Positions 27,484-36,646 of a DNA stretch of 64,000 nucleotides are shown here, one piece after another. How positions within the stretch are numbered: position 1 is the first letter of the stretch; every line of letters begins with the position of its first letter. The notes below the pieces were generated by a model. It saw only the letters and a program-made list of their open reading frames with translations, was not told where the DNA came from and made no database searches. This DNA is from Leptolyngbya sp. FACHB-60. Its GTDB lineage: Bacteria; Cyanobacteriota; Cyanobacteriia; Phormidesmidales; Phormidesmidaceae. The DNA lies in contig NZ_JACJOX010000030.1 of NCBI RefSeq assembly GCF_014695775.1, positions 124,001 to 188,000 on the forward strand, given 5' to 3'. The translations under genes and the position numbers were made by a program.

Positions 27484-27951
27484 ATGAAACTCACCTATCG
27501 CGGCGTAAGCTACGACTACACTCCCCCCGTTGTGGAATCCAACCTAACTGATGAGGCTGGCAAGTTTCGCGGCGTAGATATTCGATTCCGCACCGTTAAA
27601 AAAGCTGCTGTGCAGCAGCCCACCCTAGACTTGGTCTATCGCGGTGTGGCCCACCAGTCCGGCACTCCCCAGGCCATGCCTGTGGTTGAGGTCGCACCTG
27701 TGGCTGCGATCGCAGCCCCCGCAATGGCAGCTCCCGCCGTAGCCAGCGCCTTAAGCACCGAAGACAAAGCCCGTATGAGCATGATGAACCGTCATCGCTC
27801 CGTGAAGCAGCGTCAGCAATCGATGCTGGGCCGTCTGGCCGCCGAAGCCGGTTTGCCCGCCGAAGCCGCCCACTACTGGAACCACATCCAGGGCAAGGTG
27901 CACCCCAGCTTCTGGGCTACCTACAGCCGCAGTGGTGCTGCCGCTAGCTAA
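27484..27951 (+). CDS. gifB: Glutamine synthetase inactivating factor IF17-like (DUF4278 N-terminus)
   Basis: 155 residues, close to the 149 of Synechocystis IF17. Residues 1-55 are a DUF4278-type domain (LTYRGVSYDY; YRG repeated at about 56). An Ala/Pro linker follows (about 70-92), then a basic C-terminal segment (STEDKARMSMMNRHRSVKQR, about 93-112; continuing QQSMLGRLAAEAG and IQGKVHPSFWATY) that resembles the small factor IF7. These basic proteins bind and inactivate glutamine synthetase I when ammonium and glutamine are plentiful. The upstream NtcA box and glutamine riboswitch are exactly the controls known for gifB, which strongly supports the call. ATG 27484 follows a GGAGG site. Confidence 0.9.
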   Translation: MKLTYRGVSYDYTPPVVESNLTDEAGKFRGVDIRFRTVKKAAVQQPTLDLVYRGVAHQSGTPQAMPVVEVAPVAAIAAPAMAAPAVASALSTEDKARMSMMNRHRSVKQRQQSMLGRLAAEAGLPAEAAHYWNHIQGKVHPSFWATYSRSGAAAS

Positions 27952-27972
27952 GCGCGTTTAATCCGTTAAATG

Positions 27973-28010
27973 AACAGCCTCTGCCAGCAACGTCTGGCAG
28001 GGGCTGTTTT
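27973..28010 (+). terminator. Rho-independent terminator of gifB
   Basis: AACAGCCTCTGCCAG pairs with CTGGCAGGGGCTGTT (one mismatch) around a short loop, followed by TTTGTT. It lies 22 bp after the gifB stop. Confidence 0.85.
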
Positions 28011-28042
28011 GTTGGTAGCTGATTTAGGAAGCTGTTCTTGAG

Positions 28043-28085
28043 GGCCATTGGGCTTAGGTGCCAACGGCACCTAAGCCCAATGGCC
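28043..28085. repeat. Perfect 20-bp inverted repeat with 3-nt loop
   Basis: GGCCATTGGGCTTAGGTGCC is followed by AAC and then its exact complement. There is no T-run, and the gifB terminator already lies 30 bp upstream. It sits in the 446-bp spacer before the large cyclase gene. It could be a hairpin end of a small mobile element or a second barrier. The rest of this spacer (27952-28397) shows no gene. Confidence 0.8.
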
Positions 28086-28397
28086 GAGAGTAGGAGACTG
28101 GGCAGGATAAATTGCCGAGCAATTGGGAAAAATAGGTCATTGCTATGGGCATAGCGACAGTGATACAGAACGAAGGCTGCTCCCGCCTTAGAGTGACTAA
28201 ACAACTCAGATTACATTCCCGGTTAAAACCTTCTTTTTGCCCCGCGTTTTCTAAAACCCTTTGTGGTGCAACCTGCCCTCTAGGGTGTTTCCATTTTTCT
28301 GTTGTCTTTTGCTCCACACTTTATTGTGTCTCTAACTCCTAACGGTTTGTCTGTAAACCTTAGTCCCTTGCCTCAGGCTGGTTTAGGGGAAGAGGGA

Positions 28398-31300
28398 ATG
28401 TCTTTAGAATCTCAGGGTCGTAACCTCTTCAACATGGCCCTCGATGCCATGCTGATTGTTAACGATCAGGGCCAGTATGTTGAGGCTAATCCTGCCGCCT
28501 GCAAGCTGCTGAACTGTGTTCGAGAGCAGATTATTGGCCGCACCATTGCCGATTTTTGTGTTTTGCCCCTTGGGGTTGACCTACTTCGACAGTGGCAGAT
28601 GTTTTTGGCCCAGGGCCACATGCAGGGAGAGATTGCTTTACGGGTTGACAACGGGGAAGAACGCATTGTGGAGTACGCGGCTACGGCCAATGTTTCGCCC
28701 CACTTTCACCTGTCTATTCTGCGGGATGTAACCGAGCGTAAGCAGGCCGAGGTGCTCAAGGAGCAGCTCAACCAAATGCTGGCCCAGCAGGTTAAAGAAC
28801 GCACCGAGGAATTGCGGGTTGTTCAAACTCAGCTCGCCCACAAGCACTCTTTGCTGGACGGCATTCTCAGCAATATCGACAGTGTGGTTTGGTCAATCGA
28901 TTTACAAACGATGACCACTCGGTACGTCAATTCTGCTGTGGAGATTCTCTCTGGCTATTCTAAAGAGGCTTTTTTGGATGCCGCTGACCTGTGGCGCAGT
29001 CTGATCTACCACGCCGACCAACCCAAAATTGAGCAGTTTTTAGGGCAGCTTGGCGAGCAGGAACGCTTTGATCTGGAGTATCGCATTACCCGAGCTGATG
29101 GAGAACTGCGCTGGGTGCGCGATCGCTCTCGGGTGGTTTATGACCCAGAGGGCAAGCCGGTTCGCCTCGACAGCGTTGCCACTGACATCACTGAACAAAA
29201 ACAGCTAGAGGAGGCCCTGCGCCTGAGTGAAAGCCGGCTGCGGGCCATTTTTCAGCAAGCTGCCCTGGGCATTAACCAAGCAGATCTAGACGGTCATTTT
29301 TTGCAGGCTAACCAGGCCTACTGCGACATGCTGGGCTACAGCGAGGCAGAATTACTCCAGCTGCGCTATCAAGACATTGCCCATCCCGATGAACGGCAAG
29401 AAACTGAAGCCGCCCTGGCCAAACTTTACGCTGGGCAAGCCTCGTCAGTCACCTTAGAAAAGCGCTACTTTCACAAGGACGGCAGCGTCCGGTGGACTAA
29501 TCTGGTGCTGTCTATTCTCCGTGATGCTGATGGGCAGGCGATTTCAGACATTGCGATTGTGCAAGACATTAGCGATCGCAAACAGATTGAGCAAGCCTTC
29601 GAAGAAGAACGCAGCCTGTTCGTTGGCGGCCCAACGATGGTCATCCGCTGGGGAACGACCGCTGACTGGCCAGTGGAGTATATTTCCCCTAATGTGCAGG
29701 CTCAACTGGGGTATGAATCGAGGGCGCTGGTAGAGGGGCACGTGGCCTTTGCTTTCCTGATTCATCCCGATGATATGGAACGGGTCCAGGCAGAGGTAGC
29801 CACAGCTACGGCGACCCAAACCCCCTGCTACGCCCAAACCTATCGACTGCGCCATGCCAACGGTGAATATCGCTGGATTGATGATTTTACTCGGGTGATC
29901 TATGCTGCCGATGGCACCGTCACTCAGTTCCTGGGCTACATCCAAGACATTACCGAGCGCAAGCAGACTGAGCTGGCTCTGCAAGCGAGTGAAGCCACTA
30001 AGCAGGCCATGTTGTCAGCGATTCCCGATCTGCTCATGCGCATCGATCGCCGTGGTCTGCGCTACGACTTTATCTCGGGCGGTGAGATCACCCTCTACGG
30101 TGATGTTGATACCCAGCGTCCGCAGTCAATCTACGAGATGCTGCCCAGGGCGCTAGCCGATCAGCGGCTGCACTTCATCCAGCAGGCGCTCGACACTGGC
30201 GAGCGGCAGATCTACGAATACACCATCACTGTAGATGGCCAGCCCTACTACGAAGAGGCGCGGATTGTGCCTCTGAAGGGGGATGAAGTGCTGGTGATGG
30301 TGCGGGATGTCTCTGATCGGGTAACGGCGGAAAAGGCTTTGCGGGAGAGCCAGCAGCGCTTTCAGGCCATTTTTGACCAGATGTATCAGTTTATTGGTCT
30401 GCTGACGCCAGAGGGTGTTTTGCTGGAGGCCAATCAAGCTGCCCTGGCCTTTGGTGGTTTTGAGCGAGAAGACGTGGTCGATCGCCCCATTTGGGATACG
30501 GGCTGGTGGAATTTTTCCTGCGAAGCCCAGGAGCAGCTTAAGCAGTCGATCACCGCCGCTGTCGGGGGAGAGTTTGTGCGCTACGAGGTGGCCGTGCAGG
30601 GGGCCAATCAGCAGATGCTGACCATCGACTTTTCCCTGCGGCCGGTTTTAGATGACCAAGGCCAGGTGGTGCTGCTGATTCCAGAGGGGCGCGACATCAC
30701 TCAGCGCAAGCTCATGGAAGAAGAGCTTCAGCGCACCAAAGTCTTTTTAGAGCAAACCAATAGCGTCGCCCGCGTCGGCGGCTGGGAAGTCGATCTGCAA
30801 CAGAACCTGGTGCACTGGACCCCTATTACCCGAGAAATTCATGAGGCCGATGCCGACTTTGAGCCAACCTTAGCCGCAGCCCTCAGTTTTTATCCTTCAG
30901 GCGTTAACCATCAGCGCATGGCTGCTGCCATTGAGCGCGCGCGCCTCATCGGGCAGCCTTGGGATGAGAAGCTACAGCTCGTGACCGCTAAGGGAAACCT
31001 ACGCTGGGTGCGATCGCTGGGGCAGGCGGAGTTTATCGACGGCACTTGCACCCGCCTTTATGGAGCATTTCAAGACATTGATGCCCAGATGCGAGCAGAA
31101 ATGCAGCTGCAAGAGTTGACTCAGCAACTACAGCAGGCAAACGAAGAACTGAATCAAGTTGCCACTACAGATGCCCTCACCCAAGTAGCCAACCGTCGCC
31201 ATTTTGATCAGGTATTCATTCAGGAGTGGGCACAGGCCCAGCGGGCTACTACCTCGATGGCTTTGATCATGTGTGATGTGGATTATTTCAAGCCCTACAA

Positions 31301-31700
31301 CGACCACTACGGGCACCCATCAGGGGATCGGTGTTTGCAGCAGGTGGCCCAACTGCTGAAGGATCACATTCAGCGTCCTGGCGATGTGCTGGCTCGCTAT
31401 GGGGGAGAAGAATTTGTGATCCTATTGCCCAAAACTACCCTGGTAGGGGCCATGGCGGTAGCCACCAGAATTCAACATCAGTTTACCCAAGCCCGGTTGC
31501 CCCACGGGTTTTCGTCGGTAGCGGACCACATCACCTTGAGCTTTGGTATTGCCTGCTGCGTACCCCTCAGCGAGACTTCACCCAGCGAGCTACTAGCCGC
31601 TGCCGATGCTGCCCTATATCAAGCCAAACTGGCAGGCCGCAATCGCTACTGCGTTAGTCCCAGCAATCGACCTGACGCCCCAACTTTGCCAAGAGACTGA
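28398..31700 (+). CDS. Soluble multi-PAS diguanylate cyclase
   Basis: 1,100 residues from ATG 28398, which has a strong GGGGAAGAGGGA ribosome site; the frame is open upstream to 28302. No membrane helix. About seven PAS/PAC units follow one another (about 12-115, 150-280, 285-410, 415-540, 550-660, 670-790, 800-910), many ending in the D(I/V)(T/S)(E/D)RK PAC signature. A short coiled coil leads to a GGDEF domain (about 925-1090) with active-site GGEEF near residue 1002 and an RPGD inhibitory site just before it. It should make cyclic di-GMP under feedback control. Several PAS domains with the DITERKQ ending suggest heme, flavin or other ligands, but none can be named. Confidence 0.92.
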   Translation: MSLESQGRNLFNMALDAMLIVNDQGQYVEANPAACKLLNCVREQIIGRTIADFCVLPLGVDLLRQWQMFLAQGHMQGEIALRVDNGEERIVEYAATANVSPHFHLSILRDVTERKQAEVLKEQLNQMLAQQVKERTEELRVVQTQLAHKHSLLDGILSNIDSVVWSIDLQTMTTRYVNSAVEILSGYSKEAFLDAADLWRSLIYHADQPKIEQFLGQLGEQERFDLEYRITRADGELRWVRDRSRVVYDPEGKPVRLDSVATDITEQKQLEEALRLSESRLRAIFQQAALGINQADLDGHFLQANQAYCDMLGYSEAELLQLRYQDIAHPDERQETEAALAKLYAGQASSVTLEKRYFHKDGSVRWTNLVLSILRDADGQAISDIAIVQDISDRKQIEQAFEEERSLFVGGPTMVIRWGTTADWPVEYISPNVQAQLGYESRALVEGHVAFAFLIHPDDMERVQAEVATATATQTPCYAQTYRLRHANGEYRWIDDFTRVIYAADGTVTQFLGYIQDITERKQTELALQASEATKQAMLSAIPDLLMRIDRRGLRYDFISGGEITLYGDVDTQRPQSIYEMLPRALADQRLHFIQQALDTGERQIYEYTITVDGQPYYEEARIVPLKGDEVLVMVRDVSDRVTAEKALRESQQRFQAIFDQMYQFIGLLTPEGVLLEANQAALAFGGFEREDVVDRPIWDTGWWNFSCEAQEQLKQSITAAVGGEFVRYEVAVQGANQQMLTIDFSLRPVLDDQGQVVLLIPEGRDITQRKLMEEELQRTKVFLEQTNSVARVGGWEVDLQQNLVHWTPITREIHEADADFEPTLAAALSFYPSGVNHQRMAAAIERARLIGQPWDEKLQLVTAKGNLRWVRSLGQAEFIDGTCTRLYGAFQDIDAQMRAEMQLQELTQQLQQANEELNQVATTDALTQVANRRHFDQVFIQEWAQAQRATTSMALIMCDVDYFKPYNDHYGHPSGDRCLQQVAQLLKDHIQRPGDVLARYGGEEFVILLPKTTLVGAMAVATRIQHQFTQARLPHGFSSVADHITLSFGIACCVPLSETSPSELLAAADAALYQAKLAGRNRYCVSPSNRPDAPTLPRD

Positions 31701-32318
31701 AGCTGCTGACTTCGCTGCATTAGCATGAATCGTTTAAGTCAGATGGGCTATTGACCATTTGGCTACCTGCTTAGCTAGCAAGGGATCTTCTCAAGACATG
31801 TTCTACAAAATTGGCATGCCCTGAAAGTTGGATCTGGCAAAATGTTCGTAGGAATGCGATCGCACCTGCCTTATCAACATCCCATCGACTGCGCAGACAT
31901 TTAACTTAGATTTTCTCTAAACTTAAACCAAACTTTATTGCTAATTTTTCCTTTAAGGGATTTTCTTCTAAAGTGAATCAGCCAAGAAACATGACTTGGC
32001 TACGTTGAATCGTTCCAAACCTAATAGGTATTTTCAATAAAAGAAGGACTCTAAAACTAACCTTCTTTTAATGGAGGTAGACGGGATCCGTTGGTTGCCA
32101 ACTCTACAACAGCTCCCTCTTTAAACAATTTCTTAATTTACAAGGGAAACAAAGTTAACCCTAGAATAGCCCACATTTAATCTCGCTTCAAAGCTTTTGT
32201 GAGAACATTTTCCCTGGAAATTGGGGTGAGAATAATTTGCTGAGTTGATAACTCAGCAAGGAATTTTGATACCTAGTTGAACGGATTAAAGCGAGTTATT
32301 TGGGAGAGCCTGACAGCT
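31701..32318 (+). promoter_or_regulatory. Long leader of the phosphodiesterase gene with several hairpins
   Basis: About 600 AT-rich bases without a gene. Hairpins seen: AGCCAAG/CTTGGCT (31980-32001), AAAAGAAGG/CCTTCTTTT (32039-32069, terminator-like), and a perfect TTGCTGAGTT-GAT-AACTCAGCAA (32237-32259). CTTAAACC-AAA-CTTTATTG near 31928 has the octamer/11-bp spacing of a Pho box, though the match is loose. GGATCCGTT (32084-32092) and CTCTTTAAA (32117-32125) recur upstream of the alkaline phosphatase gene. Confidence 0.5.
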
Positions 32319-35300
32319 ATGGATTTGAATACAACTCAGGGTGCAGAGCTAACTGGCTTTGCCTCGCTGCCCGCTGACACCTTTGCTGAAGGCCCTGACG
32401 CTGGCGGCAACGATGGCACTGGTGCACCCATCTCTGGCAATGGTCGCACCGGCCCCTTCGACGGCCAGCCCATTCAAGGCTTCAGCGGCGTTCAGTTTGC
32501 CCCTGGTGGCGATGGCTCGACTTTTTGGTTCCTCTCTGACAATGGCTTTGGTGCTAAGACCAACAGTGCTGACTACTTGCTGCGGCTCTATCAGGCTGAT
32601 CCGAGCTTGGCTGGGTCAGAAGGTGGGGATGGCACTGTAGACATTCAGGGCTTTGTGCAGTTCCGCGATCCCAATAACCTGATTCCTTTCGACATTGTGA
32701 ACGGGGAGACGACAGAGCGTTTCCTCACTGGTGCTGACTTTGATGTGGAATCGTTTGTCGTCGACGGCAACGGTGAAATCTGGGTTGGGGATGAGTTTGG
32801 CCCCTACCTGCTGCACTTTGACGCCACCGGTGTGCTGCTAGATGCGCCCATTGCTACTCCCAATGTCAAACCTCTGAGCACTCTCAACGGCGAAGCTCCG
32901 CTGGTGATTGCTCACCGGGGCGCGAGTGGTGAATTGCCCGAGCATACTCTAGAGGCTTACAGTCTGGCGATCGCCCGTGGTGCAGACTTTATCGAACCCG
33001 ACCTGGTGGCTACCAAAGACGGCGTGCTGATTGCTCGCCACGAGCCGATTTTGGGAGGCACCACTGATGTCGCTAACCGCCCCGAATTTGCCGATCGCAA
33101 GCGTAGCGGCGTGATTGATGGTGTCACCTACGAAAACGAATTCTTTGCCTCCGACTTCACCCTAGAAGAAATCAAGACCCTGCGCGCCATCATGCCCCAG
33201 GGCTATCGCACCGATGCGTTTAATGGCGTATTCCAGATTCCGACCTTTGAAGAGGTGATCAACCTGGTCAAGCAGGCCGAGCTAGATACCGGCAAGAAGA
33301 TCGGCATCTACCCCGAAACCAAGCACCCCACCTACCACGACGGTCTCGTTCTGTCGCTGGAAGAGCCTCTGCTGGCGACCCTAGAAGCCACGGGCTTCAC
33401 CGACCCCAGCCGCGTGTTTATCCAATCCTTTGAGGTCTCTAACCTAAAGGACCTAAACACCAAGACCGACATTCCCCTTGTGCAGCTGCTGGACGCCTTT
33501 GATGTGGCCCTGGACGGCTCGCTCATCTATGAGGATGTCAACGCGCGTCCCTACGACTTTACTGTCAGTGGCGACACCCGCACCTACGGCGATCTGCAAA
33601 CGGTTGAAGGACTGGCCGAAATCGCTGAGTATGCCGACGGCATTGGCCCCTGGAAGCGCATGATTGTGTCCGTCGAGGGTGTGGATGCTGACGGCGACGG
33701 TGCGGCTGATGATGTGAATGGTGATGGCGCCGTCAACGATGCCGATAAAACGACCACGGCTCCCTCTACGCTGATTCCCGATGCCCACGATGCGGGGCTG
33801 TTTGTCCATGCCTACACCTTCCGCAACGAAGAGCGATTTTTGGCCTCTGACTACCAGGACAGCACCACTAAGAAGGGCAACCCCAATAAGGAGTTTGAGC
33901 AGTTCATCAACCTGGGTGTGGATGGCTACTTTACCGACTTCCCTGGTACGGGTGACTTGGTGCGCGACCAAATTACCAGTGACTTTGTCCGTTCTCCCCA
34001 AAACCCTGAAGTGCTCGCCACTACAGAGTTTGACACGCTGACGGGCGATGCTCCCATCGTGATTGGCCACCGGGGTGCCTCTGGCCTGCGGCCCGAGCAC
34101 ACGCTGGAAGCTTATAAGCTGGCGATCGCCCAGGGTGCTGACTTTATCGAACCCGACCTAGTTGTTACCAAAGACGGCGTGCTAATCGCTCGCCACGAGC
34201 CCATGCTAGGGGTGGTGGCGCTGAATCCTGACGGCACCATCCAGCTGGATGCCAGCGGCAACCCCGTGCTCAACACCACCGACACCAGCACCGATGTTTA
34301 CCTGCGGGCTGAGTTTGCTGAGCGCCTCACGGTGAAAGACCTAGACGGCGTTCTGCGGGGCGGCTGGTTTGCCGAAGACTTTACCCTGGCAGAGGTCAAG
34401 CAGCTCAACGCCATTGAGCGGATTCCAGCTATCCGGGGTACCGAATTCGACAACGATGGTCTGAAGGTGCCCACCCTGGCTGAGGTGATTGACCTGGTGC
34501 AAGAGGTCGAGTTAGAAACCGGGCGCAAGATCGGCATCTACCCCGAAACCAAGCACCCCACCTTCTTTGAGCAGCGGGGCTTCAACACCAGCGAAATCCT
34601 GGTGGAAACCCTGGTGGCAGAAGGCTTCACTGACCCTAGCCGAGTTTATATTCAGTCCTTTGAGGTGGCGAACCTAAAGGCGCTAAACGACACCATCATG
34701 CCCGCCGCCGAGATTGACATTCCGCTGGTGCAGCTCTTTGGCGGTTCGGGTCAGCCCTACGACTTTGTAGTGGCTGGCGATGCTCGCACTTACACCGACC
34801 TGTCTACACCGGCTGGCTTGGCAGAGATTACTGAATATGCGGCTGGCATTGGCCCCAACAAACAGCGCATTGTGCCTCTGAGCACGGTGGATGCCGATGG
34901 TAACGGTCAGCCCGATGACCTGAATGGTGATGGGTCAATTAGTGATGGCGATCGCGTCACCGGCACCCCCACCACCCTGATCGCCGACGCCCATGACGCT
35001 GGGTTGCTGGTTCACCTCTATACGCTGCGAAATGAGAGCTTCTTCCTCCCCGACAGCTATGAGGGCAATCCCATCAGTGAATATAAGCAGTTCATTGAGC
35101 TAGGGGTAGACGGCTTCTTTACCGACTTCCCCGGCACCGGCTTCACCGCTCGCAGCACCTTTATTGACGAGCCAGCAGTGGCAAATCTGAGCGGTTCACG
35201 TGGGTTTGAGGGCATGGCCTTTAGCCCCGATCGCGCCACCCTCTACCCCATGCTTGAAGGCACGGTGGTTGGCGACCCCGCTGGCTCCCTGCGCATCTAC

Positions 35301-36203
35301 GAATTTGATGTGGCCAGCAGTTCTTTCGAAGGGTTGGCAGGTCTGTATCAGTTGGAGTCGACGACCCATGCGATCGGCGACTTCACCCCTATCAATGCCA
35401 ACGAGTTTCTCGTAATTGAGCGGGATAACAACCAGGGGGAAGCAGCAGAGTTCAAAAAGATCTTTAAAGTTGACCTGTCTCAGCTCAACAGCGAAGGGTT
35501 TGTCAAAAAAGAAGAACTGGTCGATCTGTTGAACATCAGTGACCCCAACGATCTCAACGGAGACGGCAGCACCACCTTTGACTTCCCCTTCCAAACCATT
35601 GAGGGTGTCTTGGTGCTTGATGAAGACACCATCCTGGTGGCCAATGACAACAACTACCCCTTCTCGGTGGGCCGTCCGCCAGGGATTGACAACAACGAAA
35701 TCATCGAGATCCAGCTCAACCAGCCTTTAGATCTCGATGCCCGTTTGGGTGTCGCCGGATTGTCTAGAGGCGCTATCACGGAGTTAGTTGACCTGACCGG
35801 TTTTGATGGCGATGTTGCCGTGAATGTTACCCTGAGCCGCGAAGCAACCTACGACAACATCCTGAAGTTTTATGAGACCGACGCTCGGGGTGCTGTGGAC
35901 GGGCTTCTACCGGGTGAAGCCGGTTATGAGGTAGCGGTTGCGGCTAATCTGCTCGATGCAGACGGATTAACCGTTGACAACCTCAGCGTTGTCAATCAAT
36001 CCATCCTGCTGGCGGGTGGCACCTACTACGCACCAGCGTTGTTGATTCAAGGCCGTTCTGAAAACCTAGTTACGATCGATGATGCGGCCCTGGGGCAGTC
36101 TCGCATTGAGCGCAGCGGGAATGTTTGGAGCTTCGAGGATCTAAACGACTTCGACTTCAACGACCTAGTCGTCACCATTAACTCGACTGAGGCTGTTGCC
36201 TAA
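32319..36203 (+). CDS. Tandem glycerophosphodiesterase inside a phytase-like esterase, with DUF4114
   Basis: 1,294 residues from ATG 32319. Residues about 1-190 are the first part of a phytase-like esterase propeller ([20 protein letters not shown]). Two complete GDPD domains follow (about 196-560 and 582-945), each with HRGASG, a metal-binding EPDL and the [11 protein letters not shown] histidine. The esterase domain then resumes (about 953-1145: [20 protein letters not shown]). The last 140 residues are DUF4114 with an [10 protein letters not shown] ending. Each GDPD has one calcium-loop insert ([15 protein letters not shown] and [15 protein letters not shown]). It should split glycerophosphodiesters outside the cell to yield phosphate. 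No N-terminal signal is present, so secretion is probably by a C-terminal signal (type I), which is inference. Confidence 0.88.
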   Translation: MDLNTTQGAELTGFASLPADTFAEGPDAGGNDGTGAPISGNGRTGPFDGQPIQGFSGVQFAPGGDGSTFWFLSDNGFGAKTNSADYLLRLYQADPSLAGSEGGDGTVDIQGFVQFRDPNNLIPFDIVNGETTERFLTGADFDVESFVVDGNGEIWVGDEFGPYLLHFDATGVLLDAPIATPNVKPLSTLNGEAPLVIAHRGASGELPEHTLEAYSLAIARGADFIEPDLVATKDGVLIARHEPILGGTTDVANRPEFADRKRSGVIDGVTYENEFFASDFTLEEIKTLRAIMPQGYRTDAFNGVFQIPTFEEVINLVKQAELDTGKKIGIYPETKHPTYHDGLVLSLEEPLLATLEATGFTDPSRVFIQSFEVSNLKDLNTKTDIPLVQLLDAFDVALDGSLIYEDVNARPYDFTVSGDTRTYGDLQTVEGLAEIAEYADGIGPWKRMIVSVEGVDADGDGAADDVNGDGAVNDADKTTTAPSTLIPDAHDAGLFVHAYTFRNEERFLASDYQDSTTKKGNPNKEFEQFINLGVDGYFTDFPGTGDLVRDQITSDFVRSPQNPEVLATTEFDTLTGDAPIVIGHRGASGLRPEHTLEAYKLAIAQGADFIEPDLVVTKDGVLIARHEPMLGVVALNPDGTIQLDASGNPVLNTTDTSTDVYLRAEFAERLTVKDLDGVLRGGWFAEDFTLAEVKQLNAIERIPAIRGTEFDNDGLKVPTLAEVIDLVQEVELETGRKIGIYPETKHPTFFEQRGFNTSEILVETLVAEGFTDPSRVYIQSFEVANLKALNDTIMPAAEIDIPLVQLFGGSGQPYDFVVAGDARTYTDLSTPAGLAEITEYAAGIGPNKQRIVPLSTVDADGNGQPDDLNGDGSISDGDRVTGTPTTLIADAHDAGLLVHLYTLRNESFFLPDSYEGNPISEYKQFIELGVDGFFTDFPGTGFTARSTFIDEPAVANLSGSRGFEGMAFSPDRATLYPMLEGTVVGDPAGSLRIYEFDVASSSFEGLAGLYQLESTTHAIGDFTPINANEFLVIERDNNQGEAAEFKKIFKVDLSQLNSEGFVKKEELVDLLNISDPNDLNGDGSTTFDFPFQTIEGVLVLDEDTILVANDNNYPFSVGRPPGIDNNEIIEIQLNQPLDLDARLGVAGLSRGAITELVDLTGFDGDVAVNVTLSREATYDNILKFYETDARGAVDGLLPGEAGYEVAVAANLLDADGLTVDNLSVVNQSILLAGGTYYAPALLIQGRSENLVTIDDAALGQSRIERSGNVWSFEDLNDFDFNDLVVTINSTEAVA

Positions 36204-36646
36204 GTAGCCTGAGGCTAAACCAGTTCCTAACTCACTCCATTGACCTGAAAGGGCTACCTGAACAGGTCGGTGGAGTGGGATGGAACGCACGGTTAAGAAT
36301 TTTCCCAAATGGTTAAACCAATTACGGGGGATCCGTTAACCCGATGTCAGCCTCTCTTTAAAGTTCCTGTGAGAGATTATCAAGCGGCGGTCAAGCAGTA
36401 ACCAGCTCTCGATGCTTAATCCTAAGTCCCTCTAAAGCGATCAGGGGAGTTGCCCCGCTCTAACCCTTGTCTCAATTCTGAGGTATCAGGCTCAGTCAAT
36501 GAGACGTCGCACGGTCACAACCCGTGTGGCCTGCTTTAGTGCGCTTTGCCAAGGTTGGCAGCGATCGGGATGGGCTAGGCGAGATGAAAGGTTGCTGCGT
36601 AGAGCTTGCCCGGTTTTAGAGACACAATCTGTAAGGAAGCATACCA
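36204..36646 (+). promoter_or_regulatory. Leader of the alkaline phosphatase gene
   Basis: 443 bp without a gene. GGATCCGTT (36329-36337) and CTCTTTAAA (36354-36362) are shared with the leader at 32084-32125, in the same order. TTAAACC (36313) and TTAACCC (36336) resemble Pho-box octamers at about two helical turns. AAGGAAG just before the ATG is the ribosome site. Early in the region a short AGCCTGAGGCT palindrome follows the upstream stop codon. Confidence 0.4.

Noticed and set aside
33303..34560. Recent DNA duplication as an assembly error in the GDPD gene
   Set aside because: The two GDPD copies share identical stretches but differ elsewhere, so they are true diverged repeats.
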